Assembly: GCF_001742305.1 (NCBI RefSeq)
Contig: NZ_MJAT01000037.1
Span: 62,001 to 126,000 of the forward strand
DNA length: 64,000 bases
DNA from: Desulfuribacillus stibiiarsenatis
GTDB taxonomy: Bacteria > Bacillota > Bacilli > Desulfuribacillales > Desulfuribacillaceae
Direction: 5' to 3'
Numbering within the stretch: the stretch's first letter is position 1; the number at the start of each line of letters is the position of its first letter. Made by a program: the position numbers and the translations under genes. Shown piece by piece: positions 1-10,514 of this stretch. The notes beneath the pieces were generated by a model. That model was not told where the DNA came from. It ran no database searches and saw only the letters and a program-made list of their open reading frames with translations.

Positions 1-403
1 TTCGACAAAAGAAATCTACAGCTTAGTTGGTACGATTCAAGTAAACACGAATCAAGCAGTATCATCAATTAAGAATAGTGAAACAACAGTCAATCATGGA
101 ATTGAAGCGATAGCGAATGTAGAAAAGCTATTTAGCACCATTATGCAATCTGTCCAAAGTATAACGACAGAGATTCAAGATCTTGCCTCTGTAGCTGAGC
201 AGATGTCGGCTGGTTCTGAAGAGGTTAGTGCTTCAACTGCAGAGCTTACTACGATAGCACAAAATTCGGGAGCGAGCATACAAAATATTGCCGCTGTATC
301 GGAAGAACAACTTGCAGCGATGGAAGAAATTTCTAGCTCTGCACAAATGCTTCTAGATATGTCCGAGGATTTAAAAGGCTTAATTTCACGTTTTAAAGTG
401 TAA
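1..403 (+). CDS. Methyl-accepting chemotaxis protein, C-terminal part (cut by window edge)
   Basis: An open frame runs from base 2 to the stop at 401-403, so this is the last ~133 residues of a chemoreceptor whose start lies outside the window. The sequence is the distal arm of the cytoplasmic four-helix signalling bundle: heptad-like repeats rich in Ala, Ser, Glu and Gln, with the typical segment around EQMSAGSEEVSAS and EEQLAAMEEISSSA, which are methylation-helix features. It would act at the inner membrane in a CheA/CheW array. It ends in a short basic tail (LISRFKV). The ligand-binding part is not visible, so the stimulus cannot be named. A strong hairpin terminator follows 8 bases after the stop. 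Confidence 0.9.
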   Translation, partial: STKEIYSLVGTIQVNTNQAVSSIKNSETTVNHGIEAIANVEKLFSTIMQSVQSITTEIQDLASVAEQMSAGSEEVSASTAELTTIAQNSGASIQNIAAVSEEQLAAMEEISSSAQMLLDMSEDLKGLISRFKV

Positions 404-411
404 GGTTAAAG

Positions 412-457
412 AAAAGGCTATAAATTGTATCCGTAGATACAATTTATAGCCTTTTTC
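412..457. terminator. Bidirectional rho-independent terminator
   Basis: A perfect 20-bp inverted repeat (412-431 with 436-455, loop CGTA) starts with an A-run and ends with a T-run, so it can terminate in either direction. It lies between the chemoreceptor (+) and the convergent amidase gene (-). Confidence 0.92.
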
Positions 458-513
458 TAACATCTTATTTACGGTCATCATACTCTGTCCTTTGTCATAT
501 CTCATATCTCACA

Positions 514-2136
514 TTACTCATTAAAGTATTTCAGGACACCTTGAAAAATTCCTTCCGCTACTTTATCCTGAAACGTGCGATTTCTAGATACTAACTCATC
601 ATTATAATTACTAAGAAACGCAGCTTCCACTAGAATTGATAGCTGTGGATTTTCTCGTAATACGTAGAAATTCCCTTGTCTAGCGCCTAAATCCTTAAGG
701 CCATTTTTTTGGACAATTTCCTGTTGAACCAATTTCGCTAGTTTCACGTCATTCCCTTTAGCATTATAGTGATACACTATCGTGCCGTTCACTGAAGAGC
801 TATGGTTCGTATTATAATGGACGCTTATAAATGCATCTGCCTTATGTTTCGTTGATAGTGCAACCCGTTGAGGAAGGCTTAGAAATATATCTGTGTTTCT
901 CGTCATAATCACATTCGAACCAGCGGCCTTTAACTTACTTTCTAATAATAAAGAGGTGGACAAACATAATTCCTTTTCTAAAGTCTTAAAATGTGAACCA
1001 ATAGCCCCTACATCTATGCCACCATGGCCTGGGTCGATTACGATCGTTTTACCTTTTAGCAATCCTGCTATAGAGCGGTTGTTTTCCACATTATCGATAC
1101 CTACAGCTTGGACTACCCATCCGGCCACAAAACCTTTCTTAGAATCTGCCAACGCAATCTCGAACCAATCCCCGTGAGTATTGATAATAGTAAATGTATC
1201 TCCCTGATTAACGCTCATTAGAATGTTGTAGCTAGTTCCTGGACCACTACGGATGTTTATCCCTGTTTTCGGGATGACAACATGAGGAGCTTGGCTAATA
1301 GGACTTGATTCTGGAGAACCAGGTTGACTCGTCTGCCCATCTGGTGGAGCAGTAGTACTATCGTTTACCGGTGGATTCTCTTTTTGTTGCTCAGAACTCG
1401 TATTAGAGTTGGTATCTGTTTGTTGTGCATATTCAGAAGCAATCCATCCTGTGTGTTGGTTTGTTTTTACTTGATACCATCCATCTTGAATTTTCAATAA
1501 ATTCACAACTTGTCCTTTTGTCAATTTATCTAAAATCGTCGAAGAAGTGTTCGGTCCTGAACGCAAGTTCAGGATATTAGCAGTGATCGCTACTGAACGA
1601 CTTACATCTGCTGATGCAGCCTGGGATGGCTTTACTTCTTGGTGTGATGTTACAACTACCCAAGAGGCTACCCAACCAACTGTCTGTGGGTTTAACTGGA
1701 TCTGAATCCATTCTCCGTTATTCTCAAGAATAGGATAGAACTCCTGTTTTTTAATCGACGTTACGACAGGGAACGATAAGCTAGGTCCGGTCCGAACGTT
1801 AATTCCGTTGGACACAGCTTCTACTACCTGAACTTTGACAAGTTGGTTCGATTGTATGGTTTGCTCACTAACTAACCAACTAGCAACCCAGCCGAGTTGG
1901 TTATTATGTAATTGAATTTTATACCAGCGATCTTTATCTTCTAAAACCGAAAATTGCTCACCTTTTTTTACGCTATCGATAATTTGAAACTGTGTACCTG
2001 GACCTGATCTTACATTTAGTGCATTGACTTCTATAATAATTTGTTTGGTATTCGCATAAGCAATTCCAAATATTGAAACAATAAACGTTACAAGGACAAT
2101 AATCATTATAATTGACCTTAAGCGATGTGCATTCAT
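514..2136 (-). CDS. Secreted N-acetylmuramoyl-L-alanine amidase with four SH3b domains
   Basis: This 540-residue cell-wall hydrolase should cleave the bond between MurNAc and L-Ala in peptidoglycan. The N-terminus (residues ~8-28) is a hydrophobic signal peptide. Four bacterial SH3 repeats follow, each with the NVRSGP or NLRSGP-type signature (about 33-92, 100-162, 178-235 and 285-345). The third and fourth are separated by a Pro/Ser/Gln-rich linker. The catalytic Amidase_3 domain covers residues 362-540, and its zinc ligands and catalytic Glu are visible: H371 (PGHGG), E387, H440 (SVHYN) and E504 (LVEAAF). A wall amidase with SH3 repeats (YrvJ) sits at the same place near hisS in B. subtilis, so this is probably the orthologous locus. 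It is transcribed away from hemZ and ends at the shared terminator. Confidence 0.93.
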   Translation of the reverse strand: MNAHRLRSIIMIIVLVTFIVSIFGIAYANTKQIIIEVNALNVRSGPGTQFQIIDSVKKGEQFSVLEDKDRWYKIQLHNNQLGWVASWLVSEQTIQSNQLVKVQVVEAVSNGINVRTGPSLSFPVVTSIKKQEFYPILENNGEWIQIQLNPQTVGWVASWVVVTSHQEVKPSQAASADVSRSVAITANILNLRSGPNTSSTILDKLTKGQVVNLLKIQDGWYQVKTNQHTGWIASEYAQQTDTNSNTSSEQQKENPPVNDSTTAPPDGQTSQPGSPESSPISQAPHVVIPKTGINIRSGPGTSYNILMSVNQGDTFTIINTHGDWFEIALADSKKGFVAGWVVQAVGIDNVENNRSIAGLLKGKTIVIDPGHGGIDVGAIGSHFKTLEKELCLSTSLLLESKLKAAGSNVIMTRNTDIFLSLPQRVALSTKHKADAFISVHYNTNHSSSVNGTIVYHYNAKGNDVKLAKLVQQEIVQKNGLKDLGARQGNFYVLRENPQLSILVEAAFLSNYNDELVSRNRTFQDKVAEGIFQGVLKYFNE

Positions 2137-2203
2137 GGAAACATCCTCTCAGGTTGTAATTGCAGTCACTTTTCCATTTTACTACATAAGGGGGAATCAG
2201 GCT

Positions 2204-2368
2204 ATGCGAATTTCTAAAAAAGATCAACAAATCAGACACCAAATACTAAATATTAACAATATGGAACGTCACGAAAGTACAACTGTTGAGCTTTATATGT
2301 ATCAGAATCTTGGCCCGGATATTTATTGTACAAAAGCTTTAGTAGAAAGCCTTGTTAGTAAGAAGTAG
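2204..2368 (+). CDS. Small uncharacterised protein (54 aa)
   Basis: A short basic and polar frame starts at ATG 2204, preceded by AAGGGGG at 2188-2194 with good spacing. A longer in-frame start at 2135 overlaps the amidase start and has no ribosome binding site. The product (MRISKKDQQIRHQILNINNM at the start) has no signal peptide or membrane segment. Small hypothetical genes next to hisS are known in Bacillales, but I cannot assign a family. It lies between the divergent amidase and hemZ and could be cotranscribed with hemZ. Confidence 0.55.
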   Translation: MRISKKDQQIRHQILNINNMERHESTTVELYMYQNLGPDIYCTKALVESLVSKK

Positions 2369-2451
2369 GAATTTCTAACAATAAATTTCATCATGAGTTA
2401 TTGACCAGTATATATGTTAAAGGTAGAATAGTGGCGATTAGGAGGGGGACT

Positions 2452-3891
2452 ATGATTTCTGAGATCTTTCTAAATGCAGAAGCCTCAATCGCACAATTAC
2501 AAATTGAACGTTTATACCACGCAGTATATGGATGCAAACCAACATTTATAGAAGACTCTTATAATCATGCATGTGTTATAAAAATAGAACACTGCGATGA
2601 GCGATTAGCATGTCGGTTAACGCATCCTTTAATAACGGTCGTCACGTCTTTTCCAAGTACGGAGTATACAATTCAACAAGTAGTAGCACATACTTTCGTG
2701 AAAGCTATTGAAGATTGTCGTATTAACGAATTACCCTGGGGTATATTGACGGGAATTCGCCCTTTAAAATTATATCGTGCTTTAGTTGAGAAAGTGGGAT
2801 TACGGTTAGCTGAGGAAAAGCTAAGAGATTTCTATTTCGTGAAAGACAACAAAATTCAATTACTTCGAACGATTTATGAGGTACAAGCAAAGGTACTAAA
2901 TTTCAATACGTCTGATATTGTATGCTTATATATAGGGATTCCCTATTGTCCTTCAAGATGTACATATTGTACCTTCCCAGGATATATCGCAAAATCAGAC
3001 GCTGAGATTGCTAGCTTCTTTCATGCGATGATGGAAGAGCTACAATTTACTATGGACTGGTTACGCAATCATAACAAGAAAATCCGTTCTGTATATATTG
3101 GCGGAGGCACACCAACGGTACTATCTTTACATCAATTAGAGGTATTACTACAAAAATTACAGAGTCAATTACATGATCAATGTATTGAATTTACAATAGA
3201 AGCTGGCAGAGCTGACACGATTACAGCAGATACATTAAAGCTTATAAAAAAGTATGGAGTGCATCGAATCAGTATCAATCCTCAGAGCTTTCACGATAAG
3301 ACTCTTCGAGAAATTGGCCGTAATCATAGTGTAGAAGAAGTACTGCAGGTCTATTCTATGGCTAAAATCGGCATTAATCAAATTAACATGGATTTGATTC
3401 TTGGACTTCCGAATGAAACTTTAGAAGACGTGAAAGCAACTTTTAAGGTAATTGATCAGTTGCGTCCTGAATCATTGACAATTCACACCTTAGCACTAAA
3501 AACCAAATCTAAATTACTAGAAACGACTGATTCAAAGCAATTCAAGAAAAATGCAATTGCTCAAGAAATGTTAGCATATGCACAAGGATGGGCAAAAGAA
3601 CAATCATACATACCGTACTATATCTATCGTCAAAAAAATATTGCGTCTAACCTTGAAAATATAGGGTATGCCCTCGAAAATCAGCATTCTATTTATAATA
3701 TATTAATTATGGAGGAACTTACTTCTATAGTAGGTGTTGGCTGTGGAGCGGTAAGCAAATTAATCGACGCGACTACTGGAGAAATCGTTCGTGTCGCAAA
3801 TCCAGTGAATCCTGATTACTATGTAAAAAATATTAAAGAAATTATGACAAATAAGGTAACCAAAATGGCTAAAATATTGACAAAGTGTTAA
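2452..3891 (+). CDS. hemZ: Oxygen-independent coproporphyrinogen III dehydrogenase HemZ
   Basis: This 479-residue radical-SAM enzyme of the HemN/HemZ family is expected to convert coproporphyrinogen III to protoporphyrinogen IX without oxygen. The [4Fe-4S]-binding CxxxCxxC is C166, C170 and C173 (YCPSRCTYCTFPGY), followed by the glycine-rich SAM motif GGGTP. The ~150-residue N-terminal extension before the radical-SAM core is characteristic of HemZ rather than HemN. I chose ATG 2452 because AGGAGGGGG lies at 2440-2448. An in-frame TTG at 2401 would place that ribosome site inside the gene. Anaerobic heme synthesis fits the multiheme cytochrome encoded at 54.8-56.3 kb. The promoter for the next operon overlaps the end of this gene. 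Confidence 0.93.
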   Translation: MISEIFLNAEASIAQLQIERLYHAVYGCKPTFIEDSYNHACVIKIEHCDERLACRLTHPLITVVTSFPSTEYTIQQVVAHTFVKAIEDCRINELPWGILTGIRPLKLYRALVEKVGLRLAEEKLRDFYFVKDNKIQLLRTIYEVQAKVLNFNTSDIVCLYIGIPYCPSRCTYCTFPGYIAKSDAEIASFFHAMMEELQFTMDWLRNHNKKIRSVYIGGGTPTVLSLHQLEVLLQKLQSQLHDQCIEFTIEAGRADTITADTLKLIKKYGVHRISINPQSFHDKTLREIGRNHSVEEVLQVYSMAKIGINQINMDLILGLPNETLEDVKATFKVIDQLRPESLTIHTLALKTKSKLLETTDSKQFKKNAIAQEMLAYAQGWAKEQSYIPYYIYRQKNIASNLENIGYALENQHSIYNILIMEELTSIVGVGCGAVSKLIDATTGEIVRVANPVNPDYYVKNIKEIMTNKVTKMAKILTKC

Positions 3892-3906
3892 TGAAATGTG
3901 TATGAT
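3877..3906 (+). promoter_or_regulatory. SigA-type promoter of the T-box/hisS-aspS operon
   Basis: TTGACA (3877-3882) and TATGAT (3901-3906) are separated by 18 bases. The -35 lies inside the last codons of hemZ. The predicted start near 3913 is where the T-box leader begins. Confidence 0.75.
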
Positions 3907-3912
3907 AGCGTT

Positions 3913-4170
3913 TGAAAAGGATAATTGAATATCTGGAGAGCATGAGAAAAAAGTAGCAGACACGGAGTAGTGAAAGAGAGTAGGTGCTAGGCTGAAACAC
4001 CTATCTACTAATTGGATGTGAAGACAGTTCTTGATAGCTTGCTTGTATGAGCCGTAACCAATACGATACATGGACTAAGGTAGTGTTATATGAAGTTAAC
4101 ACTAGAATTAGGGTGGCACCACGGGTATAAAGCTCTCGTCCCTTGCGTTTAAGGGATTAGTGCTTTTTTT
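3913..4170 (+). promoter_or_regulatory. T-box riboswitch leader of hisS-aspS (Asp specifier GAC)
   Basis: The leader carries the hallmark T-box sequence AGGGTGGCACCACGGG at 4110-4125, which forms the antiterminator bulge that pairs with the uncharged tRNA acceptor end. A Stem I has an AGTA (loop-E-like) element and a 3' side reading GTGAAGACAGTTC. By analogy with other T-boxes, the specifier triplet is GAC at 4023-4025, an Asp codon. A His codon in the same position is not seen. The leader ends in an intrinsic terminator (about 4130-4169, CTCGTCCCTT...AAGGGATTAGTGC then T7). Uncharged tRNA-Asp would stabilise the antiterminator and switch on hisS-aspS. Confidence 0.93.
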
Positions 4171-4270
4171 ATTGGCATTTTTTGCTCATTTATATGAAGT
4201 AATTAAAAATTATTATGCAAGTGCTTGGCTCAGTTCGAGCTAGTAACGAAGTACATAGGAGGTTACGAAT

Positions 4271-5527
4271 TTGATTAATGCACCACGCGGTACCTATGAT
4301 GTTCTGCCAACCGAAACGAGTAAATGGCAGTATATAGAGGGGAAAATAAGAGATTGGTGTAATCGCTATCAATTTCAAGAGATACGCACACCTATTTTTG
4401 AATACACTCAGTTGTTTCAGAGGGGTGTCGGTGACACTACAGATATTGTACAAAAAGAAATGTATACATTTACAATCCATGAAGATAGTCTAACATTGCG
4501 TCCAGAAGGGACGGCATCAACAGTACGAGCAGTAATCAAGCACAAATTATATGCACAGCCGCAGCCATTAAAGCTGTACTATATGGGGCCGATGTTCCGC
4601 TATGAAAGACCACAAGCAGGTAGAAACCGTCAATTTACGCAATTTGGTCTGGAAGTCTTGGGAACAGAGCATCCTAGTATCGATGCAGAAGTCATTGTGT
4701 TTGCCTATCAACTCTTCTCAGACTTAGGACTTAAGAATCTTAAACTAGATATTAATAGTGTTGGATGTCCGAAATGTAGAAAAGATCACAAAGAAAAAAT
4801 GATGCAGTCTTTATCTTTAATAAGACAAGACCTTTGTAAGGATTGTGATACAAGGTTTGAAAAAAATCCACTACGGATTTTAGACTGCAAAAACGAGACT
4901 TGTAAAGAATTAACGAAGGATGCTCCTATGTTAATTAATCACCTCTGTGAAGATTGTAACGATCACTATTCAAAAGTGAAAACGTATTTGCAAGCACTAC
5001 AAATTCCATTTAATGAAAACCCGAGGCTCGTGCGTGGACTCGATTATTATACGCAAACAGCCTTTGAAATTATGGAAGATAGCATAGGGGCTATGAGTAC
5101 CATATGTGGTGGCGGAAGATATAATGGCTTAGTTGAGCAATTAGGTGGTCCAGCAACACCTGGCATAGGTTTCGCCATCGGACTTGAGAGACTGTTATTG
5201 GCGATGGAAGCGCAAAAAGTTGAAATTCCAACAATGAACCATACAGATGTGTACGCTGTTTCTTTGGGACAAGATGCTGACGTGATTTGTAGTCAATGGG
5301 TTTTTGAACTTCGTAACAAGGGACTCAGTATTGAAAAAGACTATTTAAGTCGGAGTATGAAAGCTCAGTTAAAAGCAGCGGATCGATTAAAAGCAAAGCA
5401 TGTAATTATCGTTGGGGAGACAGAACTAGAAACACGCGTAGCGATTATCAGAAATATGGAGACAAGTGAGCAACAAAGCATTCCATTTGAAAAAGTTGTA
5501 GATTATATTCTAGGAGGAATTCAATAA
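4271..5527 (+). CDS. hisS: Histidyl-tRNA synthetase
   Basis: Class II aminoacyl-tRNA synthetase, 418 residues, charging tRNA-His. Visible motifs are the N-terminal PRGTYDVLP, motif 2 around [20 protein letters not shown], the histidine-binding [12 protein letters not shown], and motif 3 in [18 protein letters not shown]-terminal anticodon-binding domain follows (about 325-418). The insertion region contains four Cys pairs (CPKC, CKDC, CKNETC, CEDC), a possible metal site absent from classical B. subtilis HisRS but common in clostridial forms. The start is TTG 4271, chosen for AGGAGGT at 4257-4263. It is cotranscribed with aspS: the stop and the next ATG share a base (TAATG). Confidence 0.97.
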   Translation: MINAPRGTYDVLPTETSKWQYIEGKIRDWCNRYQFQEIRTPIFEYTQLFQRGVGDTTDIVQKEMYTFTIHEDSLTLRPEGTASTVRAVIKHKLYAQPQPLKLYYMGPMFRYERPQAGRNRQFTQFGLEVLGTEHPSIDAEVIVFAYQLFSDLGLKNLKLDINSVGCPKCRKDHKEKMMQSLSLIRQDLCKDCDTRFEKNPLRILDCKNETCKELTKDAPMLINHLCEDCNDHYSKVKTYLQALQIPFNENPRLVRGLDYYTQTAFEIMEDSIGAMSTICGGGRYNGLVEQLGGPATPGIGFAIGLERLLLAMEAQKVEIPTMNHTDVYAVSLGQDADVICSQWVFELRNKGLSIEKDYLSRSMKAQLKAADRLKAKHVIIVGETELETRVAIIRNMETSEQQSIPFEKVVDYILGGIQ

Positions 5528-7302
5528 TGTCAGTGCAATTACATCGCACACATCAATGTGGCAAGTTAACAGAGCAACAAATCGGAGAAACTGTAGTGCT
5601 GAATGGGTGGATTAGCAAACGTAGAGATTTAGGTGGACTTATTTTTGCAGACGTAAGAGATCGTTCAGGTATCGTGCAGATTGTATTTAATGAGGAATTT
5701 TCAAAGGAAGCTTTTGCTAAAGCTGACTCTTTACGTTCTGAATTTGTTGTCGCTGTGAAAGGAACTGTTATTCTAAGAGATCCGGAAACTGTGAACATGA
5801 ATTTAAAGACAGGTACTATAGAAGTGCAGATTATTGAATTAGATATTATTAATATGGCGAAGAATCCACCATTTTTCATTCAAGATCAGGTGGAAGTGGA
5901 TGAAATGCTACGATTAAAATATCGTTATTTAGATTTGCGTAGACCTGAGATGTTAAATAATTTTCAGGTGAGACATAACGTTACGAAAATCATGCGTAAT
6001 TTCCTGGATGAGAACGAATTCATGGAAGTTGAGACACCGATGCTAACAAAGAGCACACCGGAAGGAGCAAGGGATTACCTTGTACCAAGCCGAGTACAAC
6101 CTGGTTCTTTTTTTGCTTTGCCACAATCTCCACAATTATTTAAGCAGTTATTAATGGTATCTGGTTTTGAACGTTACTTCCAAATCGCAAGATGTTTCCG
6201 TGACGAAGATTTACGTGCAGATAGACAACCGGAATTTACACAGGTGGATATTGAGATGTCATTTTTACCGTTATCAGATTTCCAAACTATGATGGAACAA
6301 ATGATGGCGAAAGTAATGAAAGAAGTAAAAGGAATTGATATAGAAGTTCCTTTCCAACGGTTATCTTACGATGATGCTATGTCACGCTACGGGTCTGATA
6401 AGCCGGATACACGATTTGCTTTAGAATTAGTGGATATTACAGAAATCGCTGCTTCTTGCAGCTTTAAGGTTTTCCAAGCAGTAGCAGAGAGTAAAGGATT
6501 AGTAAAAGGTATTAATGCGAAAGGCTGTGGCGAATTTAGTCGTAAAGAAATTGATGACTTAACGGCGTACGTTGCAAGATATGGGGCAAAGGGTCTCGCT
6601 TGGATTGCTGTTACTGAAGACGGCATCAAGAGCCAAATTGCCAAATTCTTTACCGAAGAGGAATTGAATCAGATTGTCAAAGCAATGAACGGTCAGCCTG
6701 GCGACTTATTGTTATTCGTAGCTGATAAACCAAAGGTTGTTTATGATGCATTAGGAAATCTACGTCTGCTATTAGGAAAGCAATTAAAGCTTATTGATGA
6801 AAGTAAATATAATTTCTTATGGGTCACTGACTTCCCATTAGTAGAATGGGATGCCGATGCGAAGCGTTATGTAGCACTTCACCATCCGTTTACGATGCCA
6901 TTGGATGCCGATGTACCATTATTGGATACCAATCCTGCACAAGCAAAGGCAAAGGCGTATGATATGGTCTTAAACGGTTTCGAAATAGGCGGAGGAAGTA
7001 TGCGTATTTACCAAAAGGATATCCAAGAAAAGATGTTTAAGCTTCTTGGTTTTACTGAAGAAGAGGCAAAAGAACAATTTGGATTCTTATTAGAAGCTTT
7101 TGAGTATGGTACACCTCCACATGGCGGTATGGCGTTTGGTCTTGACCGTTTAATCATGATATTAACAGGTCGACAATCGTTACGTGATTGCATAGCATTC
7201 CCGAAAACTGCAAGCGCGACATGCCAATTGACAAATGCACCTTCGCAAGTAAGTAATAAACAGTTAAAAGAACTGCATATAAAGACAATACAGTTTGAAT
7301 AA
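5527..7302 (+). CDS. aspS: Aspartyl-tRNA synthetase
   Basis: Bacterial-type class IIb AspRS, 591 residues, the usual length. An N-terminal OB-fold anticodon-binding domain (1-105, with [20 protein letters not shown]) is followed by the catalytic core ([16 protein letters not shown] motif 2) and the GAD insertion domain (about 290-420). Motif 3 is [12 protein letters not shown] near the C-terminus. It charges tRNA-Asp. Translationally coupled to hisS by a one-base overlap, with GGAGG upstream, and controlled by the Asp-type T-box leader. Confidence 0.97.
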   Translation: MSVQLHRTHQCGKLTEQQIGETVVLNGWISKRRDLGGLIFADVRDRSGIVQIVFNEEFSKEAFAKADSLRSEFVVAVKGTVILRDPETVNMNLKTGTIEVQIIELDIINMAKNPPFFIQDQVEVDEMLRLKYRYLDLRRPEMLNNFQVRHNVTKIMRNFLDENEFMEVETPMLTKSTPEGARDYLVPSRVQPGSFFALPQSPQLFKQLLMVSGFERYFQIARCFRDEDLRADRQPEFTQVDIEMSFLPLSDFQTMMEQMMAKVMKEVKGIDIEVPFQRLSYDDAMSRYGSDKPDTRFALELVDITEIAASCSFKVFQAVAESKGLVKGINAKGCGEFSRKEIDDLTAYVARYGAKGLAWIAVTEDGIKSQIAKFFTEEELNQIVKAMNGQPGDLLLFVADKPKVVYDALGNLRLLLGKQLKLIDESKYNFLWVTDFPLVEWDADAKRYVALHHPFTMPLDADVPLLDTNPAQAKAKAYDMVLNGFEIGGGSMRIYQKDIQEKMFKLLGFTEEEAKEQFGFLLEAFEYGTPPHGGMAFGLDRLIMILTGRQSLRDCIAFPKTASATCQLTNAPSQVSNKQLKELHIKTIQFE

Positions 7303-7341
7303 TCTATCACTAATCATTATTCTATTTGGGAGGTGTAGCTT

Positions 7342-9765
7342 TTGTCGTTACAAGTTGCGGTTTTATTACCTTTTGTAGTAGCTTTCATATTACCTATGGT
7401 TGCTCGTTACACAAAAGGGATCCATCCTGGTTGGTTAGCGCTACCAGTTCCGATTGTGCTCGTGAGTTACTTCTTTAGTAAGCTACCACAAATCAGTGCT
7501 GGAAAGCCGTTCCATGAGATATGGGAGTGGGTACCATCCATGGGTATAAGTTTTGACCTATACTTAGATGGGCTTAGTGTACTATTTACCTTATTGATTA
7601 CAGGTATTGGATCACTCGTTGTATTGTATTCAATTTTCTATTTACACGGAGAAGATAAACGACCAAGTTTCTATGTGTACATCCTGCTTTTTATGGGTGC
7701 TATGCTAGGAGTAGTAACTTCTAATAATATTTTGCTACTCTATGTATTTTGGGAGCTAACCAGTTTCTCCTCATTTCTACTCATTGGTTTTTGGCATCAT
7801 CGACAAGAATCACGACGAGCAGCGATGCAATCAAGCTTGTTTACGGTAACGGGCGGATTTATCATGCTTGTGGGAATCGCTTTACTTTATGTAGTAACGG
7901 GTACTTTTGATATACGTGAAATGTCCGCCATGGGAGATATGGTTAAATCTCATGCATTGTACATTCCAATATTACTAACGTTTTTAATTGGTGCGTTCAC
8001 GAAATCTGCCCAAGTACCTTTCCATATTTGGTTACCAAATGCTATGGAAGCGCCAACACCTGTTAGTGCATACCTCCATTCAGCGACAATGGTGAAAGCA
8101 GGAATATTCCTTCTAGCGAAATTAAGTCTTATACTCGCAGGAACGCCTCTTTGGTTCTTACTAGTAGCAGGATTTGGTATAACGACAATGGCTCTAGGCT
8201 CATATTTAGCTGTAAAAGCCACAGATTTAAAACGTATTTTGGCGTTCTCTACTGTGAGTCAGTTAGGTATGGTCGTTACGATGCTTGGTTTTAGTATTGA
8301 AGCGGCGATAATAGCTGGGATGTTCCACTTATTGAATCACGCGACTTTTAAAGGCAGCTTGTTTATGATGATTGGTATCATTGATCATCAAACGGGTACT
8401 CGTGATATTCGTTATTTGAGTGGTCTAAAGAAGCTAATGCCAATTTCTTTTGCAGTTACATTAATCGGCTCGTTATCAATGGCGGGGATACCACCATTTA
8501 ATGGTTTTTTAAGTAAAGAAATGTTTTTCGAATCAAGCTTAATGCTGAAAGATTTGGGCTTTGGATTTATAGATGTTGTAGCACCTATTTTCCCTATATT
8601 AGCCGTAGCAGCTAGTATATTTACTTTGATTTACTCATTTATTATTTTCCATAAGGTTTTCTTTGGAGAACTAAAGACTGGTGATGGTGAATCTAAGGTA
8701 GATCATGAATCCGATGGACATCATGATGATCATCATGGGCATCATGGAGAAGTAAAAGAGGCGGGTATTGGCTTGCTATTATCTCCTGTAATTTTAGTGA
8801 GCTTAGTGGTGGTCATTGGTATATTTCCAGGACTTGTTGACATGACAATTGTAGCTCCAGCTGCAAGTGCAGTTTTAGGAACTACAGTGGATGTACATGT
8901 ATCCCATTGGCATGGATTTAATTTACCGATTGTTATGAGTCTTATTGTTGTAGGCGTAGGTTATTTCTTATATAGAAACTTAGAGCAATTAAAGAAGTTC
9001 CAAGAGAGAATCACTACTCCAGTAGATTTAGATGATTGGTATGATCAAAGTATTGTAGGAGTTGAAAGACTTTCCAACGCAATTATGGGTCGTCAGTTAA
9101 CTGGTTTATTACGCGATTATGTTGCCTTCATAATGGTTGGCATCTTGCTAATGATAGGCTGGGGCATTTCTCAAGCTGGTGGAATCAATCTTAAACTTGA
9201 AGCGTATTCAATCATCACGATTTATGAGTTTTTAGTAGCATCGTTTATGGTGATTGGTACATTAACGGTTGTATTCACTGGAAGTAGAAAAGCTGCAGTC
9301 ATAGCTTTAGGACTTACTGGATACTCGATGTCACTGATGTTTGTTTTCTTCCGTGCTCCAGACTTGGCACTTACGCAATTAATTGTAGAAACAGTTATCG
9401 TCGTGTTGTTTCTGCTAGTACTCTATCATTTACCGAAACAAAGAATATGCCAAAGTGGTAGAAAAGGTCCGATCAACGCTACGAATGCTATTATAGCTAG
9501 TGCATCAGGACTGATCGTTACGATTTTAGCGATTTCTGCACATAATACACGCTTGTTTGAGGCTTCCATTGCCCAGTGGTATCTTGAGAACTCGTATCCG
9601 TTAGCACACGGATCTAACGTGGTAAACGTTATACTTGTAGATTTTAGAGGATTTGATACATTTGGCGAAATTGCTGTATGGTCTTTGGCAGCATTAGGGG
9701 TTGTAACTTTAATTAAGTATCGTAAAAACGGGAATCGTAAGGAGGCAACGAATCATGAAAACTAA
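7342..9765 (+). CDS. mrpA: Mrp Na+/H+ antiporter subunit A
   Basis: MrpA, 807 residues, is the largest subunit of the multi-subunit cation/proton antiporter in the cytoplasmic membrane and is homologous to NuoL of complex I. The core holds the conserved Glu of transmembrane helix 5 ([15 protein letters not shown]) and the lysine helix [20 protein letters not shown]. The C-terminal ~170 residues are the MrpB-like extension ([17 protein letters not shown]). Around residues 450-475 a loop is unusually His/Asp-rich ([13 protein letters not shown]). The start is TTG 7342 with GGGAGGTG at 7328-7335. First gene of the mrpABCDEFG operon; overlaps mrpB by 11 bases. Confidence 0.96.
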   Translation: MSLQVAVLLPFVVAFILPMVARYTKGIHPGWLALPVPIVLVSYFFSKLPQISAGKPFHEIWEWVPSMGISFDLYLDGLSVLFTLLITGIGSLVVLYSIFYLHGEDKRPSFYVYILLFMGAMLGVVTSNNILLLYVFWELTSFSSFLLIGFWHHRQESRRAAMQSSLFTVTGGFIMLVGIALLYVVTGTFDIREMSAMGDMVKSHALYIPILLTFLIGAFTKSAQVPFHIWLPNAMEAPTPVSAYLHSATMVKAGIFLLAKLSLILAGTPLWFLLVAGFGITTMALGSYLAVKATDLKRILAFSTVSQLGMVVTMLGFSIEAAIIAGMFHLLNHATFKGSLFMMIGIIDHQTGTRDIRYLSGLKKLMPISFAVTLIGSLSMAGIPPFNGFLSKEMFFESSLMLKDLGFGFIDVVAPIFPILAVAASIFTLIYSFIIFHKVFFGELKTGDGESKVDHESDGHHDDHHGHHGEVKEAGIGLLLSPVILVSLVVVIGIFPGLVDMTIVAPAASAVLGTTVDVHVSHWHGFNLPIVMSLIVVGVGYFLYRNLEQLKKFQERITTPVDLDDWYDQSIVGVERLSNAIMGRQLTGLLRDYVAFIMVGILLMIGWGISQAGGINLKLEAYSIITIYEFLVASFMVIGTLTVVFTGSRKAAVIALGLTGYSMSLMFVFFRAPDLALTQLIVETVIVVLFLLVLYHLPKQRICQSGRKGPINATNAIIASASGLIVTILAISAHNTRLFEASIAQWYLENSYPLAHGSNVVNVILVDFRGFDTFGEIAVWSLAALGVVTLIKYRKNGNRKEATNHEN

Positions 9766-10174
9766 TGATTTGATTTTAAAAACCGTCTCCAGAGGATTAG
9801 TATATTTTATATTTGCACTTTCGATATACATTATGTTAAAAGGCCATAATGAGCCGGGTGGCGGTTTCATCGGTGGACTTATGACTGCCGCGGCTTTTGT
9901 ATTATTATTCGTAACGTTTGGGGCTGAAGAGTTTCGACGAATTGTACCAATTAACTTCCAGGCGATGACGATATGGGGTCTCGCTATTGCAGCTGTGAGT
10001 GGCGTGATTATGGTATTTAAAGGCCTTCCATTTTTAACGCATACGATGTGGAAAGTGTCTCTCCCTATTTTAGGTAAGACGTATATAGGTACAACGTTAT
10101 TTTTTGACACAGGTGTTTATCTTGTCGTGATCGGTGGAGCATTAATACTAGTACAAACGATAGGAGAAGATTGA
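9755..10174 (+). CDS. mrpB: Mrp Na+/H+ antiporter subunit B
   Basis: A 139-residue membrane protein with four predicted helices and the MrpB hallmark [19 protein letters not shown] near residues 29-47. It forms part of the membrane arm of the Mrp antiporter with MrpA, C and D. The ATG lies within the end of mrpA, preceded by AAGGAGG (9739-9745). One base separates its stop from the mrpC ATG region. Confidence 0.95.
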   Translation: MKTNDLILKTVSRGLVYFIFALSIYIMLKGHNEPGGGFIGGLMTAAAFVLLFVTFGAEEFRRIVPINFQAMTIWGLAIAAVSGVIMVFKGLPFLTHTMWKVSLPILGKTYIGTTLFFDTGVYLVVIGGALILVQTIGED

Positions 10175-10175
10175 T

Positions 10176-10514
10176 ATGGAAATTATTATGTCGATAGTTG
10201 CTGGTGTCCTGTTCGGTTGTGGAGTATATTTGCTTTTAGATCGTAGTCTATTGCGGGTTGTATTTGGAACGATGTTAGCTAGTAATGCTGCTTTAGTGCT
10301 GTTACTTACAATGGGTGGCCTTAAGACAGGAAGTGCCCCAATATTGTTAGATTCGATATCCGTTTATACTGATCCGATTCCCCATGCTTTAATCCTGACA
10401 GCTATTGTAATTGGGTTTGGTATGAGTTCATTTATCTTAGTTCTAGCGTATCGAACATATCAGGAAGCTGGAACGGATGATCTTGATAAGCTTAGGGGAG
10501 TGGAAGATGAGTAA
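10176..10514 (+). CDS. mrpC: Mrp Na+/H+ antiporter subunit C (NuoK-like)
   Basis: A 112-residue protein with three transmembrane helices, homologous to NuoK. The characteristic second-helix sequence SNAALVLLLTMGG and the third helix (DPIPHALILTAIVIGFG) are visible. It packs between MrpA and MrpD in the membrane. Follows mrpB by one base and overlaps mrpD by 8 bases. Confidence 0.95.
   Translation: MEIIMSIVAGVLFGCGVYLLLDRSLLRVVFGTMLASNAALVLLLTMGGLKTGSAPILLDSISVYTDPIPHALILTAIVIGFGMSSFILVLAYRTYQEAGTDDLDKLRGVEDE

Noticed and set aside
2135-2368. 77-residue version of the small protein
   Set aside because: The upstream start overlaps the amidase start and has no ribosome site; ATG 2204 has AAGGGGG.
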